A DNA stretch of 64,000 nt from the NCBI GenBank assembly GCA_045588245.1, contig JAZNDW010000018.1:83386-147385 (forward strand). The letters run 5' to 3'. Below the pieces are notes generated by a model. That model saw only the letters and a program-made list of their open reading frames with translations, was not told the DNA's origin and made no database searches. This stretch comes from DTU064 sp045588245 (GTDB taxonomy: Bacteria > Bacillota > Clostridia > Oscillospirales > CAG-272). The translations under genes and the position numbers were made by a program. Shown here piece after piece: positions 50,001-58,952 of the stretch (positions are counted from its first letter, which is position 1; every line of letters starts with the position of its first letter).

Positions 50001-51589
50001 AAACCGTACCCTACATCGTTATCATTTTTGCCGTCATTATAGCCGTCTCGTTCACGTATGCGGTCAGCGCCGAAGAGTCAGCGCCAACCGAAGCCGAAGA
50101 GCTTCCGCTTACCGTCACGGGTGCAGGCGGTGTCAGCAAGCTGACGGACGGCAAGGAAAATACATACACCGAGTATTCCGATTCGGTCACACTTACGCTC
50201 TCCGCCGAGCTTGGCATCGATTCGCTCTACGTCGTTTTTGACCGCATTCCGGGCGAGTGGTCCCTTTCCGACGGGGTTGACACCGTCGTTTGCGGGGAGG
50301 ATTCTTTTTTGCACGAATACCTCGACGTAAACTCGCTTTTCGGCTATTCACCGACCACTCTACAGCTTATCTTTGAAGACGGTGCCTCCCTCTCGGAGCT
50401 GCACGCCTTCACCGACGGCGATACGCCCTCGTGGGTGCAGGTCTGGCAGCCTCCGTGCGAACGCGTCGACCTTATGCTCTGCTCCACGCACAGCGATGAC
50501 GAACAGCTCTTTTTCGCAGGCATCCTTCCCTATTTTGCGGGCGAGCTCAGGCTTAACGTGCAGGTAGTGTACTTCACGTCGCCATATAAATATCACGAAC
50601 GTCCGCACGAACAGTTGAACGGACTGTGGGAGGTAGGTGTTCGAAACTACCCCGTTTTCGGTCAATACGTTGACGCATATTCCGAAACGCTCAAAGACGC
50701 CTACGCACATCAGAAGGCGTACGGCTTCTCGCGTGACCACATGGTTGCATTTCAGGTCGAAATGCTCCGCCGTTTCCGTCCGCTCGTCGTGATCGGTCAT
50801 GACTTCAACGGCGAATACAGCCACGGTCAGCATATGATAAATACGGACACGCTCGTCGAAGCTCTGAATCTTGCGGCGGACGCAGGAAATTATCCCGAAT
50901 CCGCCGACAAATACGGCGCATGGGACACACCGAAAACGTACATCCATCTTTACGAAGAAAACCCAATCGTTATGGATTGGGACACGCCTTTACAATCCTT
51001 CGGCGGAAAAACGGCTTTTGAAGTAACGCAGGACGGCTTCTCTCATCACACATCCCAGCATTGGACGTGGTTCAACCGCTGGATCTACGGCAAAAGCGAC
51101 TCACCCGTTCTGAAAGCTACGGACATCAAAAAATATTCACCGTGTCTATACGGCCTTTACCGCACGACGGTCGGGCTCGATTCGGGCATCGGCGATATGT
51201 TTGAAAACGTTATGACGTACGCCGAGCAGGACGAAGAGGAACGTCGGCGCGAGGAGGAATCGCGTGCTGCAGAATCCGAAAGCCTGCGGCTTGAGGAAGA
51301 ATCGCGCGCCGCAGAATCCGAGAGCCTGCGGCTTGAGGAGGAATCGCGTGCGGCTGAGTCCGAGAGCCTGCGGCTCGAGGAGGAATCACGTGCTGCCGAA
51401 TCCGAAAGCCTGCGGCTTGAGGAGGAGGAACGCACCGCCGACGAAGCGGCAGCCGCACGGCGCAGAATGATCATCGCCGTCGTCATCGCCGTCGCTCTCG
51501 CCGCCGTCATCACCGTTGCCGCCTCGGCAAAGGTATCCGTCTGCCGTCAAAAGAAAAAACTGAAACACAGAAGAAAACCGAGAATATGA
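49997..51589 (+). CDS. Membrane-anchored PIG-L family deacetylase
   Basis: A LmbE/PIG-L-type zinc deacetylase acting on N-acetylglucosamine-containing glycans outside the cell. A signal/anchor peptide (1-25) is followed by a beta-sandwich-like region (~35-140), then the catalytic domain. The metal motif is THSDDE (164-169), a variant of PHPDDE, with HGQH (276-279) as the further ligand. Residues 419-474 are four exact-length 14-residue repeats (EEESRAAESESLRL type), a charged helical stalk. A C-terminal transmembrane helix and a KKKLKHRRK tail anchor it. The start at 49997 overlaps the upstream peptide stop. Confidence 0.82.
   Translation: MKTVPYIVIIFAVIIAVSFTYAVSAEESAPTEAEELPLTVTGAGGVSKLTDGKENTYTEYSDSVTLTLSAELGIDSLYVVFDRIPGEWSLSDGVDTVVCGEDSFLHEYLDVNSLFGYSPTTLQLIFEDGASLSELHAFTDGDTPSWVQVWQPPCERVDLMLCSTHSDDEQLFFAGILPYFAGELRLNVQVVYFTSPYKYHERPHEQLNGLWEVGVRNYPVFGQYVDAYSETLKDAYAHQKAYGFSRDHMVAFQVEMLRRFRPLVVIGHDFNGEYSHGQHMINTDTLVEALNLAADAGNYPESADKYGAWDTPKTYIHLYEENPIVMDWDTPLQSFGGKTAFEVTQDGFSHHTSQHWTWFNRWIYGKSDSPVLKATDIKKYSPCLYGLYRTTVGLDSGIGDMFENVMTYAEQDEEERRREEESRAAESESLRLEEESRAAESESLRLEEESRAAESESLRLEEESRAAESESLRLEEEERTADEAAAARRRMIIAVVIAVALAAVITVAASAKVSVCRQKKKLKHRRKPRI
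51251..51418 (+). repeat. Four 42-bp tandem coding repeats
   Basis: Units at 51251-51292, 51293-51334, 51335-51376 and 51377-51418 each encode 14 residues of a charged helix in the deacetylase. Copies differ mainly at synonymous sites. Confidence 0.9.
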
Positions 51590-52653
51590 AAAACTTGAAC
51601 GTAACTTTGATCATTCCGTCGCTCGATCCCGACGATAAGCTCACCGCTACCGTAAAAAGCGCCGTTGAAGCGGGCTTTTCCGACGTCATTTTGGTTGACG
51701 ACGGCTCGGGCGAAGAACACAAAAAATATTTTCATGAGCTTGCCGAGCTGCCCGAGGTAACGCTGCTTACTCACGACGTCAACCGCGGCAAAGGTGCCGC
51801 GCTTAAGACCGCATTTGCGTTTTATCTGCAAAACCGTCCCGACAGCGGCGGTGTCATTACCGCAGACGGCGACGGTCAGCACCGCACCTCCGATATCGTT
51901 GCCTGCGCTGAAGCTATGGCAGAACACGAAACCGTCATTCTCGGCTGCCGTGACTTTTCGCTCTCCCACGTGCCGCCGCGTTCACGCTTCGGCAACCGCG
52001 CCACGTCCGCCGTCTTCGCCCTTTTCTTTGGCATGAAGCTCTCGGACACGCAAACGGGTCTCCGCGCCATTCCGAGTAAGTACGTTGCAAGACTGTCGGA
52101 GGCTAACGGCTCCCGCTACGAATATGAAACGAACATGCTTCTTATGATGAGCTCCGATGCTATCCCGTACCGCGAGGTGAAGATCGAAACCGTTTATTAC
52201 GATAACAACGAAAAATCCCATTTCCGTCCCGTCCGCGACTCTTTGCGCGTTTATGGACTGATGATAAAATATGCGTTGAGCTCGATCTCCTCATCTGTCG
52301 TTGACCTTTTGGCATTTTATCTGTTTTCTGCGCTCGTTTTCACGGGTGCTGTCAGCTCCGACGTACTCTATGCAACGCTTTCGGCGCGAATTATCTCAAT
52401 TTTCTTCAATTTCGCGCTCAACAAAAAGCTCGTATTTCAAAATAAAGGCAGCCTCGCAAAAACGCTCGGACGCTACGTTTGCCTTGCCATACCGATCCTT
52501 TTGGCATCTGGGGGGCTCGTATATCTGTTATCCGACGTCCTTTCGGTCGGCAATGCCTTCGTCAGAACGTTGATCAAGCTCCCCGTTGACACGCTTTTGT
52601 TCCTCGTATCCTTCCGAGTTCAGCGTAAATGGGTCTTTTCCGACAAAAAATAA
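51586..52653 (+). CDS. GT2 glycosyltransferase with GtrA-like membrane domain
   Basis: Residues ~1-215 are a DPM1-like family 2 glycosyltransferase (LIIPSLDPDD, VDDGS, ADGDGQH with the metal-binding Asp residues, SDTQTGLRAIP), which loads a sugar from a nucleotide donor onto polyprenyl phosphate. Residues ~225-350 hold four transmembrane helices of the GtrA/DPMS type (YALSSISSSVVDLLAFYLF, ARIISIFFNFALNKKLVF), proposed to flip or hold the lipid-linked sugar. The ATG overlaps the deacetylase stop. The combined architecture is common in surface glycan modification. Confidence 0.88.
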   Translation: MKNLNVTLIIPSLDPDDKLTATVKSAVEAGFSDVILVDDGSGEEHKKYFHELAELPEVTLLTHDVNRGKGAALKTAFAFYLQNRPDSGGVITADGDGQHRTSDIVACAEAMAEHETVILGCRDFSLSHVPPRSRFGNRATSAVFALFFGMKLSDTQTGLRAIPSKYVARLSEANGSRYEYETNMLLMMSSDAIPYREVKIETVYYDNNEKSHFRPVRDSLRVYGLMIKYALSSISSSVVDLLAFYLFSALVFTGAVSSDVLYATLSARIISIFFNFALNKKLVFQNKGSLAKTLGRYVCLAIPILLASGGLVYLLSDVLSVGNAFVRTLIKLPVDTLLFLVSFRVQRKWVFSDKK

Positions 52654-52680
52654 TCCTTCCAACAGAGGTGATAATCCCGC

Positions 52681-53883
52681 ATGAATAAACAGCAGGGTCA
52701 GAGAACCCTTAAATCAAAACACCGTCGGCGCCGCACAGTCAGCACCGTCATAAGCCGCATTTTTCTTGTGATATTTACGGTCATTTTCGTCCTTGTATTC
52801 GCGCTTTTTGCACTCTGCCAGACGATAGCGAACGGTCCCAGCGAGACCGTCCGCGACCTGCTCGTTCTTTCCGCCATGCAGGCAAGCGCAACGAAATGGG
52901 TTCCCGGTCTTTTCCTTGACGACGACGTCGTCAACGACATCGTTGATAAGAGTTCCGACGTCAACGTTGACGTTATCCCCATGGATTCCTTGATCCAGAA
53001 CAACACAAATACCGGCACCGACAGCGGAAATTCCAATGGCGGCGAGGGGGACAACGCGGACAGCGACTCCCAGGGCGGTTCGTCCGACGACACAGTAGTT
53101 GACGAATGGGCAAATGCCATCGACGGCATGATTTACGAAACCTACAGCGGTTCCACGTTCAAAGCCTACATCCTGCTCGTTAAGGATCCGTCCCGCGTTT
53201 ACGTCGGCACGTCAAGCGACTACAAGAGCGGCAAGATCGGCTCACGCATCTTTGAAATGGTTGAAAAAGAGGGCGCCATCGCCGCCATCAACGCAGGCGA
53301 ATTCTCCGACACGAACGGTCAGGGAACGGGTGACACCCCCATCGGTCTTACGTATTCCAAGGGCAACTGCGTCTGGAACGACGGCGCAAAGCGCACCTTT
53401 ATCGGATTTGACGACAGCGGCAAGCTCGTCGTTGCAAATTCCATGACGAAATCCACCGCCGACGAGCTCGGCATCCGTGATGCCGTCTCTTTCCAAACAG
53501 GTAACGTCCTGATCGAAAACGACGGCACCAACCTCACTCTTCACTACGCGGAAGGCAACACAGGTACCGCACAGCGCACCGCAATCGGTCAGCGCGCGGA
53601 CGGCACCGTCATTCTCATCGTTACAGACGGCAGAACGGCGTCCAGCCTCGGCGCGACGCGCAACGACATCATCGACCTGATGCTCTCCTACGGCGCCGTT
53701 ACGGCAGGTATGCTCGACGGCGGCTCCTCCTCTATGATGTATTACGAGGATTACTACGAAAAATACAACATCGACACGTCGGGGCTCGACGAATATCAGC
53801 TTCTCGGTCTGACCAATCGCTACAAAGCCTTCACAAAACCGCGCCACATGCCTACGTTCTTCCTCGTAGCGCCCGAAGCTTAA
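52681..53883 (+). CDS. Membrane-anchored phosphodiester glycosidase (NAGPA domain)
   Basis: 400 residues with one N-terminal transmembrane helix (~25-50), a Gly/Asn/Ser/Asp-rich linker (~105-137), and a NAGPA-type domain (~145-398) with AAINAGEFSDTN, AIGQRADGTVILIVTDGR and MLDGGSSSMM, typical of phosphodiester glycosidases such as the mammalian uncovering enzyme. Bacterial members act on sugar-phosphodiester bonds in wall polymers or exopolysaccharides. Located outside the membrane, 27 bases after the glycosyltransferase. Confidence 0.85.
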   Translation: MNKQQGQRTLKSKHRRRRTVSTVISRIFLVIFTVIFVLVFALFALCQTIANGPSETVRDLLVLSAMQASATKWVPGLFLDDDVVNDIVDKSSDVNVDVIPMDSLIQNNTNTGTDSGNSNGGEGDNADSDSQGGSSDDTVVDEWANAIDGMIYETYSGSTFKAYILLVKDPSRVYVGTSSDYKSGKIGSRIFEMVEKEGAIAAINAGEFSDTNGQGTGDTPIGLTYSKGNCVWNDGAKRTFIGFDDSGKLVVANSMTKSTADELGIRDAVSFQTGNVLIENDGTNLTLHYAEGNTGTAQRTAIGQRADGTVILIVTDGRTASSLGATRNDIIDLMLSYGAVTAGMLDGGSSSMMYYEDYYEKYNIDTSGLDEYQLLGLTNRYKAFTKPRHMPTFFLVAPEA

Positions 53884-53901
53884 ACGGGAGGTGCCGATAT
53901 C

Positions 53902-55035
53902 ATGAAAAAACGAAATCAGAAAAAAGAGCTGCCGCTCTTTTATATAATTTATCTGTCGGTGCTTGCCGTCGTTATCCTTGCGATAATCGCCGCGCTCGGC
54001 ATCGTGACACGGCGGCTTGCCGAATATGAATCGGCTCAGCCGAAGCATCTTGCCGCCGACATCTTCACGCAGTATTTTGACCCCGTCAACTACACGGCTC
54101 TTCTCTCCGACGCCGTCTACGACGCAGGCTCCGCTACGCAAAGCGAGATCGTCGATCACCTTTCCGCCGAGATAGGCAACAGAAAGATCTCATATTCGCT
54201 CGGTTCTTCCACCGATGCTGCCACCGTGACCTATATCGTCAAGGCGGGCAACATCAAGTTCGCCGCCATTAACCTGACGGAATCCGATGAGGTGACCGAG
54301 CACGGATACAAAACGTACAAGCTCTCCTCAATCGAGCTTTATCTGACGACGGACGTTGCCGACGTGCCGCCCGAAACCGAAGAGATCGTCACGTACACCG
54401 TGTCCGTTGAGGCTCCCGTCGGTTACACCGTCAACATTGGCGGTGTCGACCTGCTTGAAAGCCACATCTCCGAATATTTCGACAATCCCGATGCGATCGA
54501 GCATCTGCCCTCCGATTTTCCGGGCGTTGAATACTGCTTATACAGAATTTCGGGACTTGAGGAAGTGCCCGAAACCATCACCGCAACGGACACCGTCGGT
54601 GCCGAGGCGGAATACACCTTCGACGAAGACACCCTCACATACACCGTCGCCGTCAACTACAGCGATTCGCTCGCCGAAACCCACGGCGAATTTGTAACGA
54701 ACGCCGTTACGGGCTACGCCGCATTCATGCAAGCGGATTCAAGCTTCTCAAAGATCAAAAAATATTTTGATTCCGAGTCAGCCCTCTATTCTGCGATCGA
54801 AGACGCGGGCAAGGATCTTTGGATGGTAAAGGATCACGACGGCTACGATTTCACCGACATCGAAGTCGGCGAATTCTTCGCCCTTGACGAAACGACCGTC
54901 GTTTGCCATATTTCATTCACGCACATCCTCTATAACGAGGGCAAGACAGACCGTCCCGACGTCATAGATATGTACGTCTTCATGCACGATACGAGCGACG
55001 GCTACAAGATCTATGAATGGTATAACAACACCTGA
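53902..55035 (+). CDS. Uncharacterised anchored extracellular protein
   Basis: Not recognised. 377 residues: basic N-terminus, one transmembrane helix (~12-36), then two extracellular parts. Residues ~48-155 and ~240-375 look like two related alpha+beta modules, each ending in a stretch of beta strands (YKTYKLSSIELYLT; TTVVCHISFTHIL). A small all-beta segment lies between them (VSVEAPVGYTVNIGGVDLLE). The modules may be NTF2-like, as often seen beside wall enzymes, but this is speculation. It sits 18 bases after the phosphodiester glycosidase and 12 before the PAP2 gene, so it belongs to the operon. Confidence 0.7.
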   Translation: MKKRNQKKELPLFYIIYLSVLAVVILAIIAALGIVTRRLAEYESAQPKHLAADIFTQYFDPVNYTALLSDAVYDAGSATQSEIVDHLSAEIGNRKISYSLGSSTDAATVTYIVKAGNIKFAAINLTESDEVTEHGYKTYKLSSIELYLTTDVADVPPETEEIVTYTVSVEAPVGYTVNIGGVDLLESHISEYFDNPDAIEHLPSDFPGVEYCLYRISGLEEVPETITATDTVGAEAEYTFDEDTLTYTVAVNYSDSLAETHGEFVTNAVTGYAAFMQADSSFSKIKKYFDSESALYSAIEDAGKDLWMVKDHDGYDFTDIEVGEFFALDETTVVCHISFTHILYNEGKTDRPDVIDMYVFMHDTSDGYKIYEWYNNT

Positions 55036-55047
55036 CGGAGGACTCAA

Positions 55048-55596
55048 ATGAACGCTTTTGAGATCACGATCCTTGACTTTATCGCAGAGCATCTGCACTG
55101 CGGTCTGTTCGATTTTTTCATGCCGAAGATAACCACGCTCGGCAACGGCGGCATTTTCTGGATCGCACTTGCCGTATTGCTTCTCATTCCGAAGAAAACG
55201 CGCAAGATCGGCTTATCCATGGGAATCGCGCTCATTTTGGGGCTCATCGTCTGCAACATGACCTTAAAACCGCTCGTCGCACGTATCCGCCCGTACGATT
55301 TTGCGGGCATCGCGCCGTATCTGCTCGAAGTTCAGCACGATTATTCGTTCCCCTCGGGACACACCATCGCAAGCTTTGAAGGCGCTGCCGCAATCTTCTT
55401 CTACAACAAAAAGTGGGGCATCGCCGCACTCGTGCTTGCGTCCCTTATCGCATTTTCGAGAATGTACTGCTACGTGCATTACCCCACGGACATTTTAGGC
55501 GGCATCGTGCTCGGCGTCCTCTTCGCCAAGCTCGGATGCGTGGCGGTCAAGCTTCTTTCCGAGAAGCTCGCCGCAAAAAACATCGACATTATGTAA
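55048..55596 (+). CDS. PAP2 family membrane phosphatase
   Basis: A 182-residue lipid phosphatase with the three PAP2 motifs: KPLVARIRPY (KxxxxxxRP type), PSGHT with the catalytic His, and SRMYCYVHYPTDILGG (SRxxxxxHxxxD) with the nucleophile-side His and Asp. About five helices. Relatives recycle undecaprenyl pyrophosphate or dephosphorylate phosphatidylglycerol phosphate. As the last gene of the glycan operon, it is most simply the step that recovers the polyprenyl carrier. Confidence 0.9.
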   Translation: MNAFEITILDFIAEHLHCGLFDFFMPKITTLGNGGIFWIALAVLLLIPKKTRKIGLSMGIALILGLIVCNMTLKPLVARIRPYDFAGIAPYLLEVQHDYSFPSGHTIASFEGAAAIFFYNKKWGIAALVLASLIAFSRMYCYVHYPTDILGGIVLGVLFAKLGCVAVKLLSEKLAAKNIDIM

Positions 55597-55600
55597 CAGC

Positions 55601-55642
55601 AAAAAACGGGCTGCTCTTTCAAACGAAAGGCAGTCCGTTTTA
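55601..55642. terminator. Bidirectional terminator
   Basis: Imperfect 17-base arms (about 55603-55620 and 55625-55641), one bulge and one G-U, with A- and T-rich flanks, between convergent genes. Confidence 0.8.
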
Positions 55643-56167
55643 TTATATTCCGTAAGTTTTCGTGATCGGATCCATAAACAGCGGTATTTGCGGTGTGACA
55701 AAGGTAAACACCGCAAACAAAACTCCGATAATACATATCGCGGCAAAAGCAAGCCTCGGAAAACGGCATTGTAGACAATCTTTTTCAAACAGCCGCGTTT
55801 CGAAAATGAACGCTGCCGCCGCCGATATAAAAAATATTGCAATATTGACAGCGTCGGGCGACTTGCCGATCGCACCGTTATAAGTATAAAACAGTGCCGG
55901 GATTAAAAGCAGCCCCGTCAGTATTCCCGAAAGCTTCGCACACCAGAATTTGTCGCAAGCTTTGAAAAAACGGCTTTGTATCAAAGCAAAAACAAACATA
56001 GGAAAAAACAATAGCTTCATGTGCTCCCACGTTGATTCGTTTACCGATGAAAACGGCGCTGTAAGCAGGCTTTCGTTTGTCAGCCCGTATAAAAAATGAA
56101 GCAGTGTTCCGCCGAGCGACACGGCCACAAAACCCGCGATCTGAAAAAGTGATATATCCCGTTTCAT
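55643..56167 (-). CDS. DUF6512-like membrane protein
   Basis: A 174-residue membrane protein of about five helices. The N-terminal SLGGTLLHFLYGLTNES and SSVNESTWEHMKLLFFPMF segments (read in parts) match the clostridial family DUF6512, recalled without database support. Function unknown. Monocistronic, convergent with the glycan operon and divergent from the radical SAM operon. Confidence 0.7.
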   Translation of the reverse strand: MKRDISLFQIAGFVAVSLGGTLLHFLYGLTNESLLTAPFSSVNESTWEHMKLLFFPMFVFALIQSRFFKACDKFWCAKLSGILTGLLLIPALFYTYNGAIGKSPDAVNIAIFFISAAAAFIFETRLFEKDCLQCRFPRLAFAAICIIGVLFAVFTFVTPQIPLFMDPITKTYGI

Positions 56168-56267
56168 TGATAGCCGCCCCCCTTTTTTTGAACCTATATG
56201 ATCGTATGCACGAAAAACGGCGCTTATTCATATATTAGAAGCTCTTTTTTGAAGTGCCGCAAAAGCG

Positions 56268-56296
56268 TTGAGAAAACAAAAAAAAAATGATATAAT
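56268..56296 (+). promoter_or_regulatory. Promoter of the radical SAM-SDR operon
   Basis: TTGAGA (56268-56273), 17-base A-rich spacer, TATAAT (56291-56296). It rules out the upstream TTG and ATG as starts of the radical SAM gene. Confidence 0.7.
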
Positions 56297-56330
56297 GTTT
56301 TTACCGATCAAATATCGCGCGAGAACTATT

Positions 56331-57080
56331 ATGAATGAATACACCAAAAACTTAAATAAGATCGAATTTGTGATCACGTACGCCTGCACGGGACGGTGCC
56401 GCCATTGTTCTGAGGGTGATCACTCTGCGCATGGCGAACACATCGACCCCGACGTTGCCGCAGACGCGGTCCGCAAAATTGCGGCAAATTACAGCATCGG
56501 GACCGTCATGACCTTTGGCGGCGAACCGCTGCTGTTTCCCGATGTCGTTTACAAGATCCACTCGGCGGCGCGTGATATGGACGTAAAGAAGCGTCAGATC
56601 ATAACGAACGGCTATTTTTCGAAGGATCCCGCACGCATAGGCGCCGTCGCAGACGGCATCGCCGAGTGCGGTGTTAACGACGTATTGCTGTCTGTTGACG
56701 CCTTTCATCAGGAAACGATACCGCTTGACACGGTCAAAGCGTTTGCCGCAGCCGTTAAGGACAGGCGCGTCCCTCTGCGTCTTCATCCCGCCTGGCTTGT
56801 CAGCTCCGATAACGATAATCCCTACAATTTGAAAACGCGGCAGATCCTTGCCGAATTTCAGGATTTGGATATTGCCGTCAACGACGGAAACGTCATTTTC
56901 CCCGAGGGGAACGCACTGAAACATCTGGGAGAGTATTTCACCTCGGAACGTCCCCCGAACCCCTATGCGGATGATCCGAAAGACGTGCGATGCGTGTCTT
57001 TCGATCCGTTCGGCAGCGTCTTGACAGGCAACGTGTACCGTCGTGACATAATCGACATTCTGCGTAATTACGAACCGTAA
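56331..57080 (+). CDS. Radical SAM protein
   Basis: 249 residues with the CxxxCxxC cluster motif in CTGRCRHC near residue 17, preceded by a strand typical of the partial TIM barrel, then FGGEPLLFP (GGE motif) and LLSVDAFHQE. The C-terminal region holds one further Cys (RCVSFDPFGSV) but no full SPASM set. The product is unknown; the length fits small anaerobic radical SAM proteins of unknown role. The start at 56331 is chosen because upstream candidates lie in the promoter; its ribosome binding site is weak. Two SDR dehydrogenases follow. Confidence 0.8.
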   Translation: MNEYTKNLNKIEFVITYACTGRCRHCSEGDHSAHGEHIDPDVAADAVRKIAANYSIGTVMTFGGEPLLFPDVVYKIHSAARDMDVKKRQIITNGYFSKDPARIGAVADGIAECGVNDVLLSVDAFHQETIPLDTVKAFAAAVKDRRVPLRLHPAWLVSSDNDNPYNLKTRQILAEFQDLDIAVNDGNVIFPEGNALKHLGEYFTSERPPNPYADDPKDVRCVSFDPFGSVLTGNVYRRDIIDILRNYEP

Positions 57081-57111
57081 TAATAAAAATTGAATCGAAA
57101 AGGTGAACAGT

Positions 57112-57867
57112 ATGTTTGATTTCAAAAATAAGGTCGCCGTCGTGACCGGCGGCGCGCGCGGCATCGGCAAGTGCATCTGCGATAGCTTCAGAGCAGCAGG
57201 TGCCGACGTTTACATCATAGACCTTCTTGAAAATGATTGCTTCGTGGGCGACATTTCCGACAAAGAAACGCTAGAGCGCTTTGCCGATATGGTTATCGCC
57301 GAGCGCGGACACGTTGACTTTCTCATAAACAATGCCGCGCCGAAGATGTGCGGTATAAAAAACGGCAGCTACGAGGACTTTGAATATGCGCTCAAGGTCG
57401 GCGTAACGGCGCCTTTCTACCTTTCTAAGCTTTTCTCCTCACATTTTGCAAACGGCGCCGCCATCGTCAACATTTCTTCGTCCCGCGACCGCATGAGTCA
57501 GCCTGATACCGAAAGCTACACGTCGGCAAAAGGCGGCATATCTGCCCTCACCCACGCGATGGCGGTCAGCCTCGCAGGCAAGGTGCGCGTAAATTCGATC
57601 TCTCCCGGCTGGATAGACAACGACTATACCGTCTACGACGGCGCGGATGCGGCACAGCAGCCCGCAGGCAGAGTCGGCAATCCGCTCGACATCGCAAACA
57701 TGGTGCTCTATCTCTGCTCGGATATGGCAGGCTTCATCACGGGGGAGAACGTCTGTATCGACGGCGGAATGACTCGCCTGATGATCTATCACGGTGACGG
57801 CGGCTGGTCGCTCGAAGCAGCAAAGCCGCAGGTAACAAAAGATCTTTTTAGCGGAGATATCAAATGA
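57112..57867 (+). CDS. SDR family oxidoreductase
   Basis: A classical short-chain dehydrogenase of 251 residues. NAD(P)-binding TGGARGIG near residue 12, NNAA, catalytic Ser in ISSSRDRM, and YTSAKGG with the Tyr-xxx-Lys pair. It ends with GFITGENVCIDGG, typical of FabG-like enzymes. The start at 57112 has AAAGGTG seven bases upstream; the GTG at 57103 is less likely. Overlaps the next SDR gene by four bases. Confidence 0.88.
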   Translation: MFDFKNKVAVVTGGARGIGKCICDSFRAAGADVYIIDLLENDCFVGDISDKETLERFADMVIAERGHVDFLINNAAPKMCGIKNGSYEDFEYALKVGVTAPFYLSKLFSSHFANGAAIVNISSSRDRMSQPDTESYTSAKGGISALTHAMAVSLAGKVRVNSISPGWIDNDYTVYDGADAAQQPAGRVGNPLDIANMVLYLCSDMAGFITGENVCIDGGMTRLMIYHGDGGWSLEAAKPQVTKDLFSGDIK

Positions 57868-58670
57868 AAGACATATTGGTAACAGGCGCATACGGCGGAA
57901 TGGGCAAAGCCACCGTCCGCGCGCTTCGTGACGCGGGATTTCGCGTTTTTGCCCATGACAAAAATGTCGGCGCATCGGAAGAAAACATCATAGCCATAGC
58001 GGCGGATATCACAAACCCCGAAAGCGTATGCTCCGCACTGCAAACGGTGCGCGAATACACGGACTCGCTTTATGCGATAGTCCATTTCGCAGGTGTATAT
58101 ATGCTTGACTCGCTTGTGGAAATGGCTCCGGAAAGCTTCCGTTCCATTTTTGACATAAATACGTACGGTGCGTTTTTGATAAACAAAACGTTTCTGCCGC
58201 TGTTGGGACACGGAAGCCGCATCCTTATCACCACAAGCGAGCTTGCGCCGCTCGATCCGCTTCCCTTCACAGGCATTTACGCCGTGACAAAGAGCGCGCT
58301 TGACAAATACGCGTTTTCGCTCCGAATGGAGCTTCAGCTGTTGGGAATTTCCGTTTCCGTATTACGTGCAGGTGCCGTCAACACCGGTATGCTCGGCGTA
58401 TCAACAGCATCACTTGACAGATTTTGCGAAAACACAAAGCTTTACTCCTGCAACGCAGAACGGTTCAAAAGGATCGTTAACAGCGTAGAAGCAAGGAGCG
58501 TTGAGCCCTCTCGTATCGCTGAAAAAGCGATCCGTATACTAAAAAAGCAAAAGCCTCGCTTTGCTTACAGCATCAACCGTAACCCTCTTCTTCTGCTTCT
58601 GAACGTCCTGCCAAAGAGGCTTCAGTTTTGGGCGATAAAGCAGGTACTGAAAAACAAAAACGAGGACTAA
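57864..58670 (+). CDS. SDR family oxidoreductase
   Basis: A second, divergent short-chain dehydrogenase (268 residues). TGAYGGMGKAT for cofactor binding, HFAGVY, Ser in ITTSELAPL, and YAVTKSALDKY as the catalytic pair. The C-terminus has a basic, amphipathic stretch (KKQKPRFAYSINRNPLLLLLNVLPKR, read in parts), as in membrane-associated SDRs acting on lipids or sterol-like substrates. Coupled to the first SDR by an ATGA overlap. With the radical SAM gene it suggests a short pathway of unknown product. Confidence 0.87.
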   Translation: MKDILVTGAYGGMGKATVRALRDAGFRVFAHDKNVGASEENIIAIAADITNPESVCSALQTVREYTDSLYAIVHFAGVYMLDSLVEMAPESFRSIFDINTYGAFLINKTFLPLLGHGSRILITTSELAPLDPLPFTGIYAVTKSALDKYAFSLRMELQLLGISVSVLRAGAVNTGMLGVSTASLDRFCENTKLYSCNAERFKRIVNSVEARSVEPSRIAEKAIRILKKQKPRFAYSINRNPLLLLLNVLPKRLQFWAIKQVLKNKNED

Positions 58671-58801
58671 AACAACGGTCACAGGATCATTCACGGCACG
58701 ATATTTTCCGCTGTAAGGTCAAAGATTGTGACAAAAAAAGCTCTTGCAAGCTGCGATCGCTTATGAACCGGTGATAAAATTTTAACAGAAAGGCAAAAAG
58801 C

Positions 58802-58942
58802 ATGAACGATTATCACGCATTTAACAGCACGAGTGGCGACAGTGGCGGCGGCGGTGGCGGCGAAGGATGTTTTTCCTGGAAAGCTCTCGTCATCGCAGCT
58901 ATAATCTACATAATACTTGAACTGATCGGTCAGTACGGTTAA
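58802..58942 (+). CDS. 46-residue Gly-rich membrane microprotein
   Basis: ATG at 58802 with AAAGG about ten bases upstream; TAA at 58940-58942. The peptide has a polar start (MNDYHAFNSTSGD), a run of six glycines followed by EGC, then a single hydrophobic helix (ALVIAAIIYIILELIG). It is followed ten bases later by another small gene with a strong ribosome binding site. Family not recognised. The composition (Asn/Ser/Gly head plus one helix) is typical of small surface or phage-related microproteins, but no function is supported. Confidence 0.6.
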   Translation: MNDYHAFNSTSGDSGGGGGGEGCFSWKALVIAAIIYIILELIGQYG

Positions 58943-58952
58943 CGGAGGAAAA

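Noticed and set aside
51251..51418. Possible CRISPR-like repeats
   Set aside because: The units are contiguous without spacers, in frame, and encode a helical stalk.
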